Part shown: in pieces, positions 27,834 to 37,010 of the stretch
How the letters are laid out: every line of letters starts with the position of its first letter
Position numbering within the stretch: the first letter of the stretch is position 1
NCBI GenBank assembly: GCA_021325355.1
Contig: JAJPHI010000012.1
Coordinates: 1-51,175, forward strand
Length of the DNA stretch: 51,175 nt
Reading direction: 5' to 3'
Source of the DNA: Pseudomonadota bacterium
GTDB taxonomy: Bacteria > Desulfobacterota > Binatia > Binatales > Binataceae
Made by a program: the position numbers and the translations under genes
Notes under the pieces: model-generated
Databases searched by the model: none
Told to the model about the DNA's origin: nothing
What the model saw: only the letters and a program-made list of their open reading frames with translations

Positions 27834-29768
27834 ATGGCCGCATCGCCCGCATCCCATCTCGTGCTTGCGCGCAAATGGCGCCCCGAGCGGTTCGAGGAGC
27901 TGGTCGGGCAGGAGCACGTCACGCGCACGCTGATGGCGGCGCTGCGCAGCGGTCGGATCGCCCATGCCTTTCTCTTCACCGGCATCCGCGGTGTCGGCAA
28001 AACCACCGCCGCGCGGATCCTTGCGCGATGCCTTAACTGTGAGCTCGGACCGACACCTGAACCGTGCGGCAAGTGCGCGGCCTGCGTCGAGATTCGCGGT
28101 TCCGGCGCCCTGGATACGGTGGAAATCGACGGTGCCACCTATCGCAAGATCGACGATGCGCGCGCGATTATCGAAAACCTGAGCTATCGACCGGCGCGCG
28201 ACCGCTTCAAAATCTACATCATCGACGAGGCCCATCAGCTCACCGATCAGGCCTTCAACGCTTTGCTGAAGACGCTCGAAGAACCGCCGCTGCACGTCAA
28301 GTTTATCCTCGCCACGACCGAACCGCAGAAGATGCCCGAGACCATCCTCTCGCGGCTGCAGCGCTACGACTTCCGCCGTATTCCGTTCGCAACGATCCTC
28401 GCGCGACTCAGGCAATTGGCCGAGCGCGAACAGATGGCCGTTGATGATGCGGCGCTCACCCTTATCGCGCGTGAGGCCGGCGGCAGTATGCGCGACGCGG
28501 AGCGGATGCTCGAAACGGCCATCGCCGCGCTCGACGGCAATGTTACCGAGGCCGAGGTCGCCGCGATCCTCGGCGTCGCAAGCCGCAGCCGAGTGATCCA
28601 GGTGGCGGAGGCGATCCTCGACAAGGACGCCGCCAAGGCTCTGCTCGCGGTCCGGGAACTGCATCAAGGCGGCGCGAATCTCGAAGCGCTCGGGCGCGAT
28701 ATCCTCGAAGTGTTACGCAATATCGCCACCGCCCGCTTACCCGGATCGGACGGCCCGCAAAGTCCGCTCGCCGACCTGCCCGATCAGGAAGCCGCGGCGC
28801 TGCGCCAATTGGCCACCAAAGCTGGCCTGCGCGATCTCATGCGCCTCTTCCATCTGATGGCGGAAGCGCAGGAACAGTTGATGCGCTCGCCCTTCGCCGA
28901 CCTGATCCTCGAAATGACGGTCGTGCGGATGGCTTCCCTCGCGCCGGTGATGGATGCCGACGAGCTGCTGAAAGCGATCGCCGCGGGGGGCGGCAGCGGC
29001 GGTTCAACTCCGTCCGGCGGCAGCCCCACCAAGCCGTTGCGCAAAGGCCTCGCGGACGCGGGCTCGCCGCCGCCAACTTCAACCACCACGGCTACCTCGG
29101 ACAGTACGGAAAAGACCGCGTCCGCCCCCGCAACCGGCCCGCTGCGCGCCGCCTTCGAGACGGTAAGCGCGGGACTCCCGAAGACGACGACGCGAATTCC
29201 GCTGCGCGGCGAGCTAAAGGTCGATCGCGCATCGCCCGAACCGGCCTTGTCCGAACCGTCCAACGTCGTTCCCGATCTCCCGGACTTGCGCGAATTTATC
29301 CGGAGCAGACGCGCAGCGCTGGCCGGTTTCATGGAACAGGGAGCGGTGCTGCGCCTTGACGATGCCAGCCTGACCGTCACGCCGCGCAACGATATTTACG
29401 TCCGCTACCTCAGCGACAATCGCGCGGTCATCGCCGATCTCGCATCCGAGCTCTACGGCCGCAGGATCAAGGTGGAGATCGGCCCGACGGACGCCGCCGC
29501 GACGCTTCAGCCGCAGCCGGCTGCTGCCGCATCGACCGCAACCAGCCGCGGCGATTCGCCGGCAGCCTTGACCAAACTAAGCGAATCCGTCGACCAGGTG
29601 ACAGTCGCGACCGCCAATCAGGGAAATCAGATCGGGCGGACGGCAGCAGAGACCCGCGAAGCGTTGTATGCTGATCCGGTGGTGCGGCGCATCTTCAATG
29701 AATTCGAGGCCCGCCTGGTTGAAGTGCGCGCCGACCCGTCGCGGACCTCCGCCGACGCGAAGAAGTAG
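27834..29768 (+). CDS. dnaX: DNA polymerase III subunit gamma/tau
   Basis: 644 residues. AAA+ clamp-loader ATPase: Walker A GIRGVGKT (50-57), a zinc module with Cys69, Cys78, Cys81 and Cys84, DEAH (131-134) and the sensor/arginine-finger SRLQ (173-176). Domains I-III run to about 365, then a Gly/Pro/Ser/Thr-rich linker (about 380-460), then a tau-like C-terminal region. I saw no A-rich slippery heptamer with a stem, so gamma by frameshifting is not supported. Starts 42 bases after the SRP RNA and is followed by ybaB. Confidence 0.95.
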   Translation: MAASPASHLVLARKWRPERFEELVGQEHVTRTLMAALRSGRIAHAFLFTGIRGVGKTTAARILARCLNCELGPTPEPCGKCAACVEIRGSGALDTVEIDGATYRKIDDARAIIENLSYRPARDRFKIYIIDEAHQLTDQAFNALLKTLEEPPLHVKFILATTEPQKMPETILSRLQRYDFRRIPFATILARLRQLAEREQMAVDDAALTLIAREAGGSMRDAERMLETAIAALDGNVTEAEVAAILGVASRSRVIQVAEAILDKDAAKALLAVRELHQGGANLEALGRDILEVLRNIATARLPGSDGPQSPLADLPDQEAAALRQLATKAGLRDLMRLFHLMAEAQEQLMRSPFADLILEMTVVRMASLAPVMDADELLKAIAAGGGSGGSTPSGGSPTKPLRKGLADAGSPPPTSTTTATSDSTEKTASAPATGPLRAAFETVSAGLPKTTTRIPLRGELKVDRASPEPALSEPSNVVPDLPDLREFIRSRRAALAGFMEQGAVLRLDDASLTVTPRNDIYVRYLSDNRAVIADLASELYGRRIKVEIGPTDAAATLQPQPAAAASTATSRGDSPAALTKLSESVDQVTVATANQGNQIGRTAAETREALYADPVVRRIFNEFEARLVEVRADPSRTSADAKK

Positions 29769-29803
29769 CGGTCGGCATCAAATTTCCTGCGGGAGTGGCA
29801 CTA

Positions 29804-30154
29804 ATGGCTGAATTTGAATCCCCGTCCTTCGACTTGTCGGGCCTGCTTAAACAGGCACAGGCGATGCAGGAAAAATTCCGCGAAGTTCAGGAGCGCGTGG
29901 CCGAACGCACCGTCGAGGCCGAAGCCGGCGGCGGGCTGGTCAAAGTCGTCGCCGACGGTGCGATGCGCCTGCGCAGCCTCAAGGTCGATCCCGCCCTGCT
30001 CATGGCGAACGATCCGGCAATGTTCCAGGACCTGATCGTTGCGGCGGTCAATGAAGCCCTGCGCCGCGCACAGGCCGTGATGGCCGAAGAGATGAACAAG
30101 CTGGCGCCCTTCGGCGCGATGAATCTGCCGGGTCTGCTCGGCCGCCGGGGTTGA
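29804..30154 (+). CDS. YbaB/EbfC-family nucleoid-associated protein
   Basis: 116 residues from the ATG at 29804, with GGGAG eight bases upstream; a GTG nine bases earlier sits too close to that site. The family pattern is clear: LLKQAQAMQEKFREVQERVAE (helix 1), GGGLVKVVADGAMRLRSLKVDP (strands) and DLIVAAVNEALRRAQAVMAEEM (helix 2). Dimeric DNA-binding protein of the dnaX-ybaB-recR group, thought to shape the nucleoid and affect gene expression. 35 bases after dnaX. Confidence 0.93.
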   Translation: MAEFESPSFDLSGLLKQAQAMQEKFREVQERVAERTVEAEAGGGLVKVVADGAMRLRSLKVDPALLMANDPAMFQDLIVAAVNEALRRAQAVMAEEMNKLAPFGAMNLPGLLGRRG

Positions 30155-30304
30155 TAACCGATGACCGCGCGCCGCGGACCGCATCCATCATCCCATCGAT
30201 CATCATTGCGCCCGATCTTGCCCGGTCGCCGCGCGGATAGTCCTGAAGCCCGCGATCTGGCGCGCGTCAACCGCCCGCGATCGTGACAGGTATCGGCGTC
30301 GGCC

Positions 30305-30928
30305 ATGCCGGAGAATCTCAAGCGCAACGACGGACTGCCGCCGGCGATGACGCGGTTGGTCAAGGAGTTGTCGCGTTTGCCGGGAATCGGCGAAAAGACC
30401 GCCTCGAGGCTCGCTTTCAATCTCCTCAATCGGCCGCGTCAGGAGGTGATCGCCCTGGCGGAGGCGCTGCTCGAAATGAAGGAGCGCGTCGGCCTCTGCG
30501 CCGAATGCTTCGGGCTCTCCGATAGGCCGCGATGCGCAATCTGCGAAGATGCGGCCCGCGAGCATGATCTGATTTGCGTGGTCGAGGGACCGGCCGACCT
30601 GATGGCGATCGAGCGCGCACGCAGCTTTAACGGTGTTTATCACGTGCTTCACGGCGCGATCGCGCCGCTCGACGGTATCGGCCCCGACGACATCAAGGTA
30701 AGCGAATTGATTGCGCGGGTGAGCGGTCCCGCTCCCGTGCGCGAGGTCATAATCGCGACCAATGCGACCGTCGAAGGTGAAACGACCGCCCTTTACCTGG
30801 CCAAGGTGCTCAAACCCACTGAAGTCAAAATTACGCGACTCGCCCGTGGACTGCCGGCCGGCGGCGATCTCGAATACAGTGATGCGGCGACGCTCTCCAG
30901 CGCTCTAAACGGCCGACGGGAGCTCTAG
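30305..30928 (+). CDS. recR: Recombination mediator RecR
   Basis: 207 residues, full length. Helix-hairpin-helix LSRLPGIGEKTASRLAF, the four-cysteine zinc finger CAECF...CAIC (about 59-78), the Toprim domain with VVEGPADLMAIER (Glu and Asp), and a C-terminal Walker B-like segment ITRLARGLPAGGDLEYSD. RecR with RecO and RecF loads RecA at gaps. About 150 bases separate it from ybaB, in the usual gene order. Confidence 0.96.
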   Translation: MPENLKRNDGLPPAMTRLVKELSRLPGIGEKTASRLAFNLLNRPRQEVIALAEALLEMKERVGLCAECFGLSDRPRCAICEDAAREHDLICVVEGPADLMAIERARSFNGVYHVLHGAIAPLDGIGPDDIKVSELIARVSGPAPVREVIIATNATVEGETTALYLAKVLKPTEVKITRLARGLPAGGDLEYSDAATLSSALNGRREL

Positions 30929-31117
30929 ATCGATGTGCGTTGCCCATCATCCCGTTCGACCCCCGGGGCGCGTTTAGCTCATCCGCGAGCAGCGACGAGA
31001 GGTGAGTCAACGGTCGAGCTTGAATCGATGATATGCGGCGACTAGCCTCTTGTGGCGTATCACTCTCAACTTCTATCCGGGCACCGCGATCGTGTCCGCA
31101 AGCGAAAGGATAAGCGT

Positions 31118-31702
31118 ATGGCCTTTACACTACCGAACCTGCCCTATGCCATTGACGCGCTCGCACCCCATCTGAGCAAGGAAACCCTCGAATTCCATCA
31201 TGGCAAGCACCATGCGGCGTACGTCAATGTCCTGAACGAGATCACCAAGGGCACCAAGTACGAGACCATGAAGCTCGAAGAGGTGGTCAAAACGGCCGAG
31301 CCGGGGCGGATGTTCAATCAGGCCGGCCAGCATTACAATCACAGCTTCTACTGGACCTCGATGAAACCCAAGGGCGGCGGCTCGCCGAGCGGCAAGCTCG
31401 CCGACGCCATCAACAAGGCCTTTGGCGACTTCGAGGCGTTCAAGAAGAAATTCCAGGAAACCGCAGTCGGCCACTTCGGCAGTGGATGGGCCTGGCTGGT
31501 GCAGAACGCCGACGGCTCGCTCGCGGTCGAAGCCACCCATGATGCCGGTTGCCCGCTGACGCAGAACAAGAACCCGATCATCACGTGCGACGTCTGGGAG
31601 CACGCCTATTACATCGACTACCGCAACCTGCGGGCGAAGTACGTCGAGACGTTTCTGAACAATCTGGTGAATTGGGAATTCGCCGCATCGAACCTGAAAT
31701 AG
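31118..31702 (+). CDS. Superoxide dismutase, Fe type
   Basis: 194 residues from the ATG at 31118 (AAAGGA upstream); the longer frame has an implausible N-terminus. Metal ligands are His27 (EFHHGKHH), His75 (QHYNHSFYW), and Asp and His in DVWEHAYYIDYRN. Gln71 before the second ligand (AGQHYNH) is the position that in Fe-SODs holds the metal-tuning Gln, so Fe is more likely than Mn. No signal peptide, so cytoplasmic. Single gene with a long leader from recR. Confidence 0.94.
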   Translation: MAFTLPNLPYAIDALAPHLSKETLEFHHGKHHAAYVNVLNEITKGTKYETMKLEEVVKTAEPGRMFNQAGQHYNHSFYWTSMKPKGGGSPSGKLADAINKAFGDFEAFKKKFQETAVGHFGSGWAWLVQNADGSLAVEATHDAGCPLTQNKNPIITCDVWEHAYYIDYRNLRAKYVETFLNNLVNWEFAASNLK

Positions 31703-31839
31703 GTCGACGCGTCCGGAGGAGGGCTGCGGCGCCGCCCTCCCCCGCCTCTTTCTCTGCAAGGCACCCCTCCACTCGTGCGTCGGAGCGATTCCGCCCGACC
31801 TACCGACCGGTTTCGCGCGATCGTGAACGCCTGCCGTTC

Positions 31840-32178
31840 GTGGCCGCTCTCTCGCTTCTGCTGATAGCCGCGTGCGCCAAATCGCCGCCGCCAGCGCGCA
31901 CTCCGGTGAGTGAAGGACGGATGGTCTATCTGGTCAATTGCGCCTCATGCCACAACGCCGATCCGCGTCTGCCCGGCAGCGTCGGTCCACCGATAGCCGG
32001 TTCGCCGCGCGCGCTGGTCGAAGCGCGGGTGCTCCATCGCTCCTATCCACCGGCGTACGTCCCCAAGCGCTCGACCCATCTGATGCGTCCGATGCCGTGG
32101 CTGGCGCCGCAGATCGGCAACCTCACCGCGTATCTGCAGGCCGCGGCAACCGGCGACACGGCTGACGACCCACGGTGA
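31840..32178 (+). CDS. Small c-type cytochrome, probable lipoprotein (start uncertain)
   Basis: About 112 residues from the GTG at 31840. The heme site is CASCH within VYLVNCASCHNADPRLPG, and a likely distal ligand Met lies in HLMRPMPW. The hydrophobic segment ALSLLLIAAC before it fits a lipoprotein signal with AAC. The N-terminus is a problem: no ATG, no ribosome site, and the GTG start lacks the positive N-region; the upstream in-frame codons (RDRERLP, with CTG) would supply one but have no standard start. The frame also runs back over the sod gene, where it is a shadow. Convergent with the OsmC gene, nine bases apart. Confidence 0.68.
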   Translation: MAALSLLLIAACAKSPPPARTPVSEGRMVYLVNCASCHNADPRLPGSVGPPIAGSPRALVEARVLHRSYPPAYVPKRSTHLMRPMPWLAPQIGNLTAYLQAAATGDTADDPR

Positions 32179-32187
32179 GCTTCACCG

Positions 32188-32721
32188 TCAAATCTTTTCG
32201 AACTCGGTCACGATCTGCGTCGGCCGCGCCACCGTCTGGGTAACTGGCGAACCGTCGATCGCCGCCTGCCATAGCTCGCGCAGGGTCTTTTCATCGGCGT
32301 CGGCCCGCACGAAGCATTTGGCCTTCACCGACGGATAGCCGGGGTTGCCCGAAGGGCTGTGACCGGCCCACTTAAGAATATTGTCGAAATTGCCTTCGAG
32401 CGCGATCTCGAGGTCGTGGATTTTGATGCCGCGCTTGGTCGCATTGAGCACGTAGCCGACCGTCAGGCAACTGCCGATGGCGGAGAGGAGCTGCTCGTGC
32501 GCGCTCGCCGCCGAGTCGCTCGCATCAAGGCCTTCGGGCTCGTCCATCTGCACGACATGCTTGCGCATGTAGGCCTTGGCTTTGAATCCGCCCTGCCAAA
32601 CCACGCGCGATTTCCATGGTCCGGTGACGGCCTTCAGCGTGGCGGGATCGTCACGCATCGAATCGAGAATCGCGGTAATTTTATCGACCCGCAGCCCGTT
32701 GAGTTCTTTTTCTTCGGCCAT
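32188..32721 (-). CDS. OsmC-family protein
   Basis: 177 residues with the OsmC/Ohr fold. The conserved cysteine is in LLSAIGSCLTVGYVLNA, followed by the helix of conserved small and hydrophobic residues. The second cysteine of classical Ohr peroxidases is absent: the corresponding place reads SPVTQTVARP. It may therefore be a YhfA-like thiol protein rather than a two-cysteine organic hydroperoxide reductase. Isolated gene, convergent with the cytochrome. Confidence 0.88.
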   Translation of the reverse strand: MAEEKELNGLRVDKITAILDSMRDDPATLKAVTGPWKSRVVWQGGFKAKAYMRKHVVQMDEPEGLDASDSAASAHEQLLSAIGSCLTVGYVLNATKRGIKIHDLEIALEGNFDNILKWAGHSPSGNPGYPSVKAKCFVRADADEKTLRELWQAAIDGSPVTQTVARPTQIVTEFEKI

Positions 32722-32867
32722 CAGTCAGCTCCTTCCACGAAAGCAGCGTTGCGATGCCAAAACCGTGTCACGCGTGGAGTGATCGCCGCGCCTTCGCAAC
32801 CGTACGCAATTACCGCACTGCCCCCGGCGATACCCAGAGTTCGACGTCACGAGATGCGGTGCGTTGA

Positions 32868-34034
32868 TTATGCATACTCGCGACGCAGCAGCGCCGCCGC
32901 CGCGCTGACCGCCTGCAGTTTGCGATAGGCAATCTCGGGCGTGTTGACGCAGCGCTCCGCGAAGGTGCCGAACCCGCAATCGGGGTTGAGAAAGATCTTT
33001 GAGGGATCGAAGTGCTGCAGCACTTCCTTGACGCGCGCGACAATCTGCTCGGGCCGCTCGATTTCGTCTGTCCGCGGATTCACCACGCCCAATCCGAGTT
33101 CCTTTTCGTTGCGATATTCCTTGAAGACCTCGACCTCGCCGGCGCGTGGCGTCGCCATCTCGAGCACCAGTTGGTGCACGTTCATCCGCATCAGCCAGGG
33201 CAGCAGGGGACCGTAGTTGCCGCTCAAGAGGACGTCCTCCTTGCGGCTCCAGTTGCCGCGGCAAACGTGGACGCCGAAGCGCACGCCGCTGAAACCGGCC
33301 ACCGTCTCATTGACGAGCCGAACGGCGAATTCGAGCTCGGTCGTCGGATCGGCGCGCGAGCCGAGCGCGGCGCACATAAAGGTCTGCTCGGCTTCATCCC
33401 CGTAAACGACCTGCGAGATTGACGGCTCATCAAGCTGGATAAAATCGATGCCGAGCCGGATCAAACCCTCGATCTCCTTGCGCAGAAGCTGCACGACGTC
33501 CTTCGCCAGGTCTTCTCGCGTCGGATACGCTCGGTCCGACAGGCCCTCGAACCAGCTCGACCGCGTGAGCAGGTAGGGGCCCGGGATCGGCACCTTGGTC
33601 TGACGCCCAGTGTGCGCTTTGAGAAAGGTTGCTTCGTCGAGCGCGATCCCCTCTTCACCACCGCGAATTTTCTCCGTCGCGATCGGACTCTTGATGGCGA
33701 ATGCGGGAACGTCGAGCGCGCGCAGAATTTCTTCGAAACCCGCGCGGTCCTTGATGTAGTCGAGCAGCTCGGACAGCTTCATCAGGCGCATCCCCGACAG
33801 CTTCTCGACCACGAACGAATAGAAGTTGTCGCGGCGCATCTCACCGTCGGCGACGATATCGACCCCGGCGTCCTCCTGATACTTGATCGCCGCCAGTACT
33901 GCATCATCGGCGATCCGCGAGAACTCCTCGAGGCTGATCTCGCCGGCTTGCCGGCGTCGGAGCGCCTGCACCAGCCATTGCGGACGCGTCCACGAACCTA
34001 CGACTGTGACCGGAAAAAGCGTACCGTTCGCCAT
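32868..34034 (-). CDS. MetE-core (cobalamin-independent methionine synthase) family protein
   Basis: 388 residues from the ATG at 34034 (a GTG four codons earlier is also in frame). It resembles the C-terminal half of MetE: LFPVTVVGSWTRP at the start, FIQLDEPS, the zinc ligands His256 and Cys258 (GVHVCRGN), Glu292 (VLEMATPRAG) and Cys353 (NPDCGFGTF). It lacks the N-terminal half of full MetE (about 750 residues), like core-MetE proteins. Such proteins may use a methylcobalamin-type or other methyl donor; full MetE function should not be assumed. Single gene. Confidence 0.88.
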   Translation of the reverse strand: MANGTLFPVTVVGSWTRPQWLVQALRRRQAGEISLEEFSRIADDAVLAAIKYQEDAGVDIVADGEMRRDNFYSFVVEKLSGMRLMKLSELLDYIKDRAGFEEILRALDVPAFAIKSPIATEKIRGGEEGIALDEATFLKAHTGRQTKVPIPGPYLLTRSSWFEGLSDRAYPTREDLAKDVVQLLRKEIEGLIRLGIDFIQLDEPSISQVVYGDEAEQTFMCAALGSRADPTTELEFAVRLVNETVAGFSGVRFGVHVCRGNWSRKEDVLLSGNYGPLLPWLMRMNVHQLVLEMATPRAGEVEVFKEYRNEKELGLGVVNPRTDEIERPEQIVARVKEVLQHFDPSKIFLNPDCGFGTFAERCVNTPEIAYRKLQAVSAAAALLRREYA

Positions 34035-34190
34035 GTGTTCATTCACCCGCGAGCAATTTAGGGTTCGAGCTTCGCAGCGAACGGATGCCTGCGCAAGCCC
34101 GCGTCAGGTTACGATGCCGGAGGTCGCCGGCGGTCGGCGCCGACCCGGGGAGCCGCTGGCGCGACAGCCGGCTCCCGCCGGTCCCGAGGG

Positions 34191-34850
34191 TCACTTCGGC
34201 TGTTGCACGTATCTCAAGTAAGGCTTTAAGGTTTTGTAACCCTGGGGATAGGTCTTCTTCGCTTCCTCTTCCGAAACCGACGGTGCGATTATCACGTCCT
34301 CGCCCGGCTTCCAATTGACCGGCGTCGCGACCTTGTGCTTTGCCGTCAACTGGATCGAGTCGATCACCCGCAGCACCTCGTCAAAGTTGCGCCCGGTGGA
34401 CATCGGATAGACCAGGATCAATTTGATCTTTTTGTCGGGTCCGATCACGAAGACGTTGCGCACGGTGAAGTTGTCGGCAGCCGTCCGCTGAGAGGCGTCG
34501 CCACTCGATGAGGCCGGCAACATGTTGTAGAGCTTCGCGATGCGGAGGTCGGGATCGCCGATTATCGGATAGTTGGGCGCAGCGCCCTGAGTCTCCTTGA
34601 TATCGTTGGCCCAGCGACTGTGATCGTTGACCGCATCGACGCTCAAGCCGATGATCTTGACGTTGCGCTTATCGAATTCCGGCTTGATCCGGGCCATGTA
34701 GCCCAGTTCGGTGGTGCACACCGGAGTGAAATCCTTCGGATGGGAGAAAAGGACGGCCCAGGAGTCGCCAATCCATTCATGGAATCGGATGCGTCCCTGG
34801 GTGGTCTCGGCTTCAAAGTCCGGAGCGGTATCGCCTATCTGCAAGCTCAT
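34191..34850 (-). CDS. 1-Cys peroxiredoxin (Prx6 type)
   Basis: 219 residues, the usual length. Peroxidatic Cys45 is in FSHPKDFTPVCTTELG, with Thr42/Pro43 and the Arg in the later VRNVFVIGPDKK strand. The C-terminal region VNWKPGEDVIIAP is typical of the Prx6 class, and no resolving cysteine is visible. It reduces hydroperoxides. It has a very strong ribosome site (AAGGAGG) and an A+T-rich upstream region, suggesting high expression. Confidence 0.95.
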   Translation of the reverse strand: MSLQIGDTAPDFEAETTQGRIRFHEWIGDSWAVLFSHPKDFTPVCTTELGYMARIKPEFDKRNVKIIGLSVDAVNDHSRWANDIKETQGAAPNYPIIGDPDLRIAKLYNMLPASSSGDASQRTAADNFTVRNVFVIGPDKKIKLILVYPMSTGRNFDEVLRVIDSIQLTAKHKVATPVNWKPGEDVIIAPSVSEEEAKKTYPQGYKTLKPYLRYVQQPK

Positions 34851-34978
34851 GATTGCCTCCTTAAATCTGTTTGCGCGGCGGAATTCTGTACTTAGATGAC
34901 TTCTTTTATCATATATTTTTCGCCGAGCAATAGCCCTGCGACCGCATGCGCCTCGGCGTCAGCGCCGCTTCCTGTCAG

Positions 34979-35797
34979 CTAGCGGCGGATACGGCTCAGG
35001 TCCGGTTTGCGTTTCTCAATAAACGCGCTCACGTACTCCTTGTGCTCGGCGCTGCGCGAGCACTTCTCGAGCGCAAAGTTTTCGAACGTCATGGCATGAT
35101 CGAGGGTGCCGTCGAGCCCCTGGAAAAGCGCCTGACGCGTCAACTCGACAGACATCGGCGAGCCTTCGGCGATTTCTGCAGCGATCGCTTGCGCCTTCGA
35201 AAGGGCCTGACCGGTGGGCGCGACGGTGCTCACCAGACCCATCGCGAGGCACTCCTGCGCCTTGTAGCGACGCCCGGTCAGCATCATTTCCGCAGCGCGC
35301 GAAGCCCCGACCAGGCGCGGCAGAAAATAGGTCGAACCCAGCTCGGCCATCAGGCCGACTCGCGCGAAGATAAACCCCACCTGGGCGTCCTCGGCGATCA
35401 CCCGGATGTCGCACGGCAGGCACATTGTGATGCCGACGCCGAGGGCATAGCCGTTGATCGCCGCGATCGACGGCTTGCGCATCGCGCGCACCAGATGGGG
35501 AAACGCGAGCATCGTTTGATCGGTGGGCGGAGGCGACTGCGGCCGATGAGCCGCGCTGCGCTCAGCCTCTTTGCTCTCCTCGGCCACCGCCGCGAGGTCG
35601 AGGCCGGCGCAGAAGGCGCGGCCCGCGCCGGTCAGGATGACGCAGCGCACGTCGGGATCGCGATCGGCTTCGCGAAAAGCCGCGACAATCTCGCGGCCCA
35701 TCTTCATCGTGAAGGCGTTCAGCTTGTCCGGACGATTGAGGGTGACGGTCGCGATCTCCCGATCGATCTCATAGGTCAGGGTTTCGTAGTGCATCAT
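34979..35797 (-). CDS. Enoyl-CoA hydratase/isomerase family protein
   Basis: 272 residues with crotonase fold. The oxyanion-hole strands are FCAGLDLAAV (about 62-72) and ALGVGITMCLPCDIRV; the catalytic Glu region is GLMAELGSTYFLPRLVG. The LDLA pattern and the loop of about 25 residues after it (SAAHRPQSPPPTDQ) vary among family members, so the acyl substrate is unknown. The start follows the small ORF at 35805-35912 by seven bases and may be coupled to it. Two Met codons are adjacent at the start. Confidence 0.93.
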   Translation of the reverse strand: MMHYETLTYEIDREIATVTLNRPDKLNAFTMKMGREIVAAFREADRDPDVRCVILTGAGRAFCAGLDLAAVAEESKEAERSAAHRPQSPPPTDQTMLAFPHLVRAMRKPSIAAINGYALGVGITMCLPCDIRVIAEDAQVGFIFARVGLMAELGSTYFLPRLVGASRAAEMMLTGRRYKAQECLAMGLVSTVAPTGQALSKAQAIAAEIAEGSPMSVELTRQALFQGLDGTLDHAMTFENFALEKCSRSAEHKEYVSAFIEKRKPDLSRIRR

Positions 35798-35804
35798 GAG
35801 CTTC

Positions 35805-35912
35805 TTACGCGCGCTTCTTTTTCTGCGTGCGCGCCTCGCGGATACGTGCCTTCAACCGCTTTTCGCGACGCTTGCGGCGGCGCTTGATTTCCTTCTGTCG
35901 TTCCGACGCCAT
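35805..35912 (-). CDS. Small highly basic protein (35 aa), hypothetical
   Basis: ATG at 35912 to TAA at 35805, lying between the esterase and the crotonase on the same strand. It has 19 Lys/Arg in 35 residues and four Glu, with a pattern like MASERQKEIKRRRKRREKRL: one amphipathic basic helix, no hydrophobic core. Nearest Shine-Dalgarno-like sequence (AAGGAG) is 15 bases upstream, further than usual. It could be a nucleic-acid-binding peptide or ribosome-associated tail; it could also be chance. The snug fit between two co-directional genes is the main support. Confidence 0.45.
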   Translation of the reverse strand: MASERQKEIKRRRKRREKRLKARIREARTQKKKRA

Positions 35913-35933
35913 CAGTGTCTGGTCGAGCTCCTT

Positions 35934-36869
35934 CTATTTGGTTGCGAAAGCCTGGCGCAGAGCGGCGCAGGCCTCATCCATTGCCTGCCTACCGCGATCA
36001 AGAATATGGCCCATGGTGAAAAATCCGTGGATCATGCCGTCATAAGCACTGTGCACGACCGCGACGCCGGCCGCGCGCAGTTTCTCGGCATAGGCCCGAC
36101 CTTCGTCGCGCAGGGGATCAAATTCCGCGGTGATCACGAGGGCGGGCGGCAGCTTGGCGAAGCTGGCGGCGCGCAGTGGCGAGGCATAGGGATTCGCCCC
36201 GTCGCGTTCGGAATTCAGGTAATGGTTCCAGAACCACTGCATCGCGGATTTGGTCAACAGATAGCCGTCCGCGTTGCTCTGATAAGACGGCGTATCGAAG
36301 GCATAGTTGGTGACCGGATAGACCAGGAGCTGGAACACAATTCCCGGACCACCGCGGTCGCGCGCCATCTGCGCCACGACGGCGGAGAGATTCCCGCCTG
36401 CGCTGTCGCCGCCGACCGCGATCCGCGTCGGATCGCCGCCGAGTGAACGGGCGTTGTCGGCAACCCACTTAACCGCGCGGTAGCAGTCCTCTGGACCGGT
36501 CGGAAACTTGTGCTCCGGGGCCAGTCGATAATCGACCGACACCACGATGCATCCCGTGCCGTTGGCCAGTCGGCGACAGGGGATATCGTAGGTTTCGATA
36601 TCCCCGATAACCCATCCGCCACCGTGCAGGTAGACCAGGACGGGCAGCGGACCGGAAACTGCTGGTGAATAGATGCGCACCGGGATCTGCGCGCCGTCAG
36701 CCTCGACGACGCGGTCTTCAATCCGGCCCACCGTTTCGCGCTCGCCGGGCGGGGCAAAGAGCTCGCGAATGAACTTGCGCGCTTCCGCGACCGGCAACTG
36801 GTCCAGCGGTGGCGCACCCGACGCCGCGGCCTGTTTCAGAAACGCTTCCGCCTGTGGATCGAGCGGCAT
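35934..36869 (-). CDS. Alpha/beta hydrolase, HSL-family esterase/lipase
   Basis: 311 residues. Oxyanion motif HGGGW (82-86), nucleophile Ser156 in GDSAGGN, acid Asp251 (AEFDPLRDEG) and His281 (YDGMIHGF) complete the triad. No signal peptide, so a cytoplasmic carboxylesterase acting on short or medium acyl esters. The cap region (about 1-50) starts with DPQAEAFLKQ. It heads a possible three-gene unit with the small basic ORF and the enoyl-CoA hydratase. Confidence 0.95.
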   Translation of the reverse strand: MPLDPQAEAFLKQAAASGAPPLDQLPVAEARKFIRELFAPPGERETVGRIEDRVVEADGAQIPVRIYSPAVSGPLPVLVYLHGGGWVIGDIETYDIPCRRLANGTGCIVVSVDYRLAPEHKFPTGPEDCYRAVKWVADNARSLGGDPTRIAVGGDSAGGNLSAVVAQMARDRGGPGIVFQLLVYPVTNYAFDTPSYQSNADGYLLTKSAMQWFWNHYLNSERDGANPYASPLRAASFAKLPPALVITAEFDPLRDEGRAYAEKLRAAGVAVVHSAYDGMIHGFFTMGHILDRGRQAMDEACAALRQAFATK

Positions 36870-37010
36870 TAGAGTTCCTCCAGCATTGCGTCATTCCTAA
36901 TACACCGGATCGGCGTGCGGTTGAAGGGATCGCACTCCGTCACGCCCCCGCGTCCACGGTGATCGGCACCTGCCGCCGACCGCGCGCAATGGGTCCCACC
37001 GCGAACCTAT

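Noticed and set aside
29090-29130. Programmed frameshift site in dnaX (GAAAAG-type stretch)
   Set aside because: No A AAA AAG-type heptamer in the right frame and no obvious stem after it.
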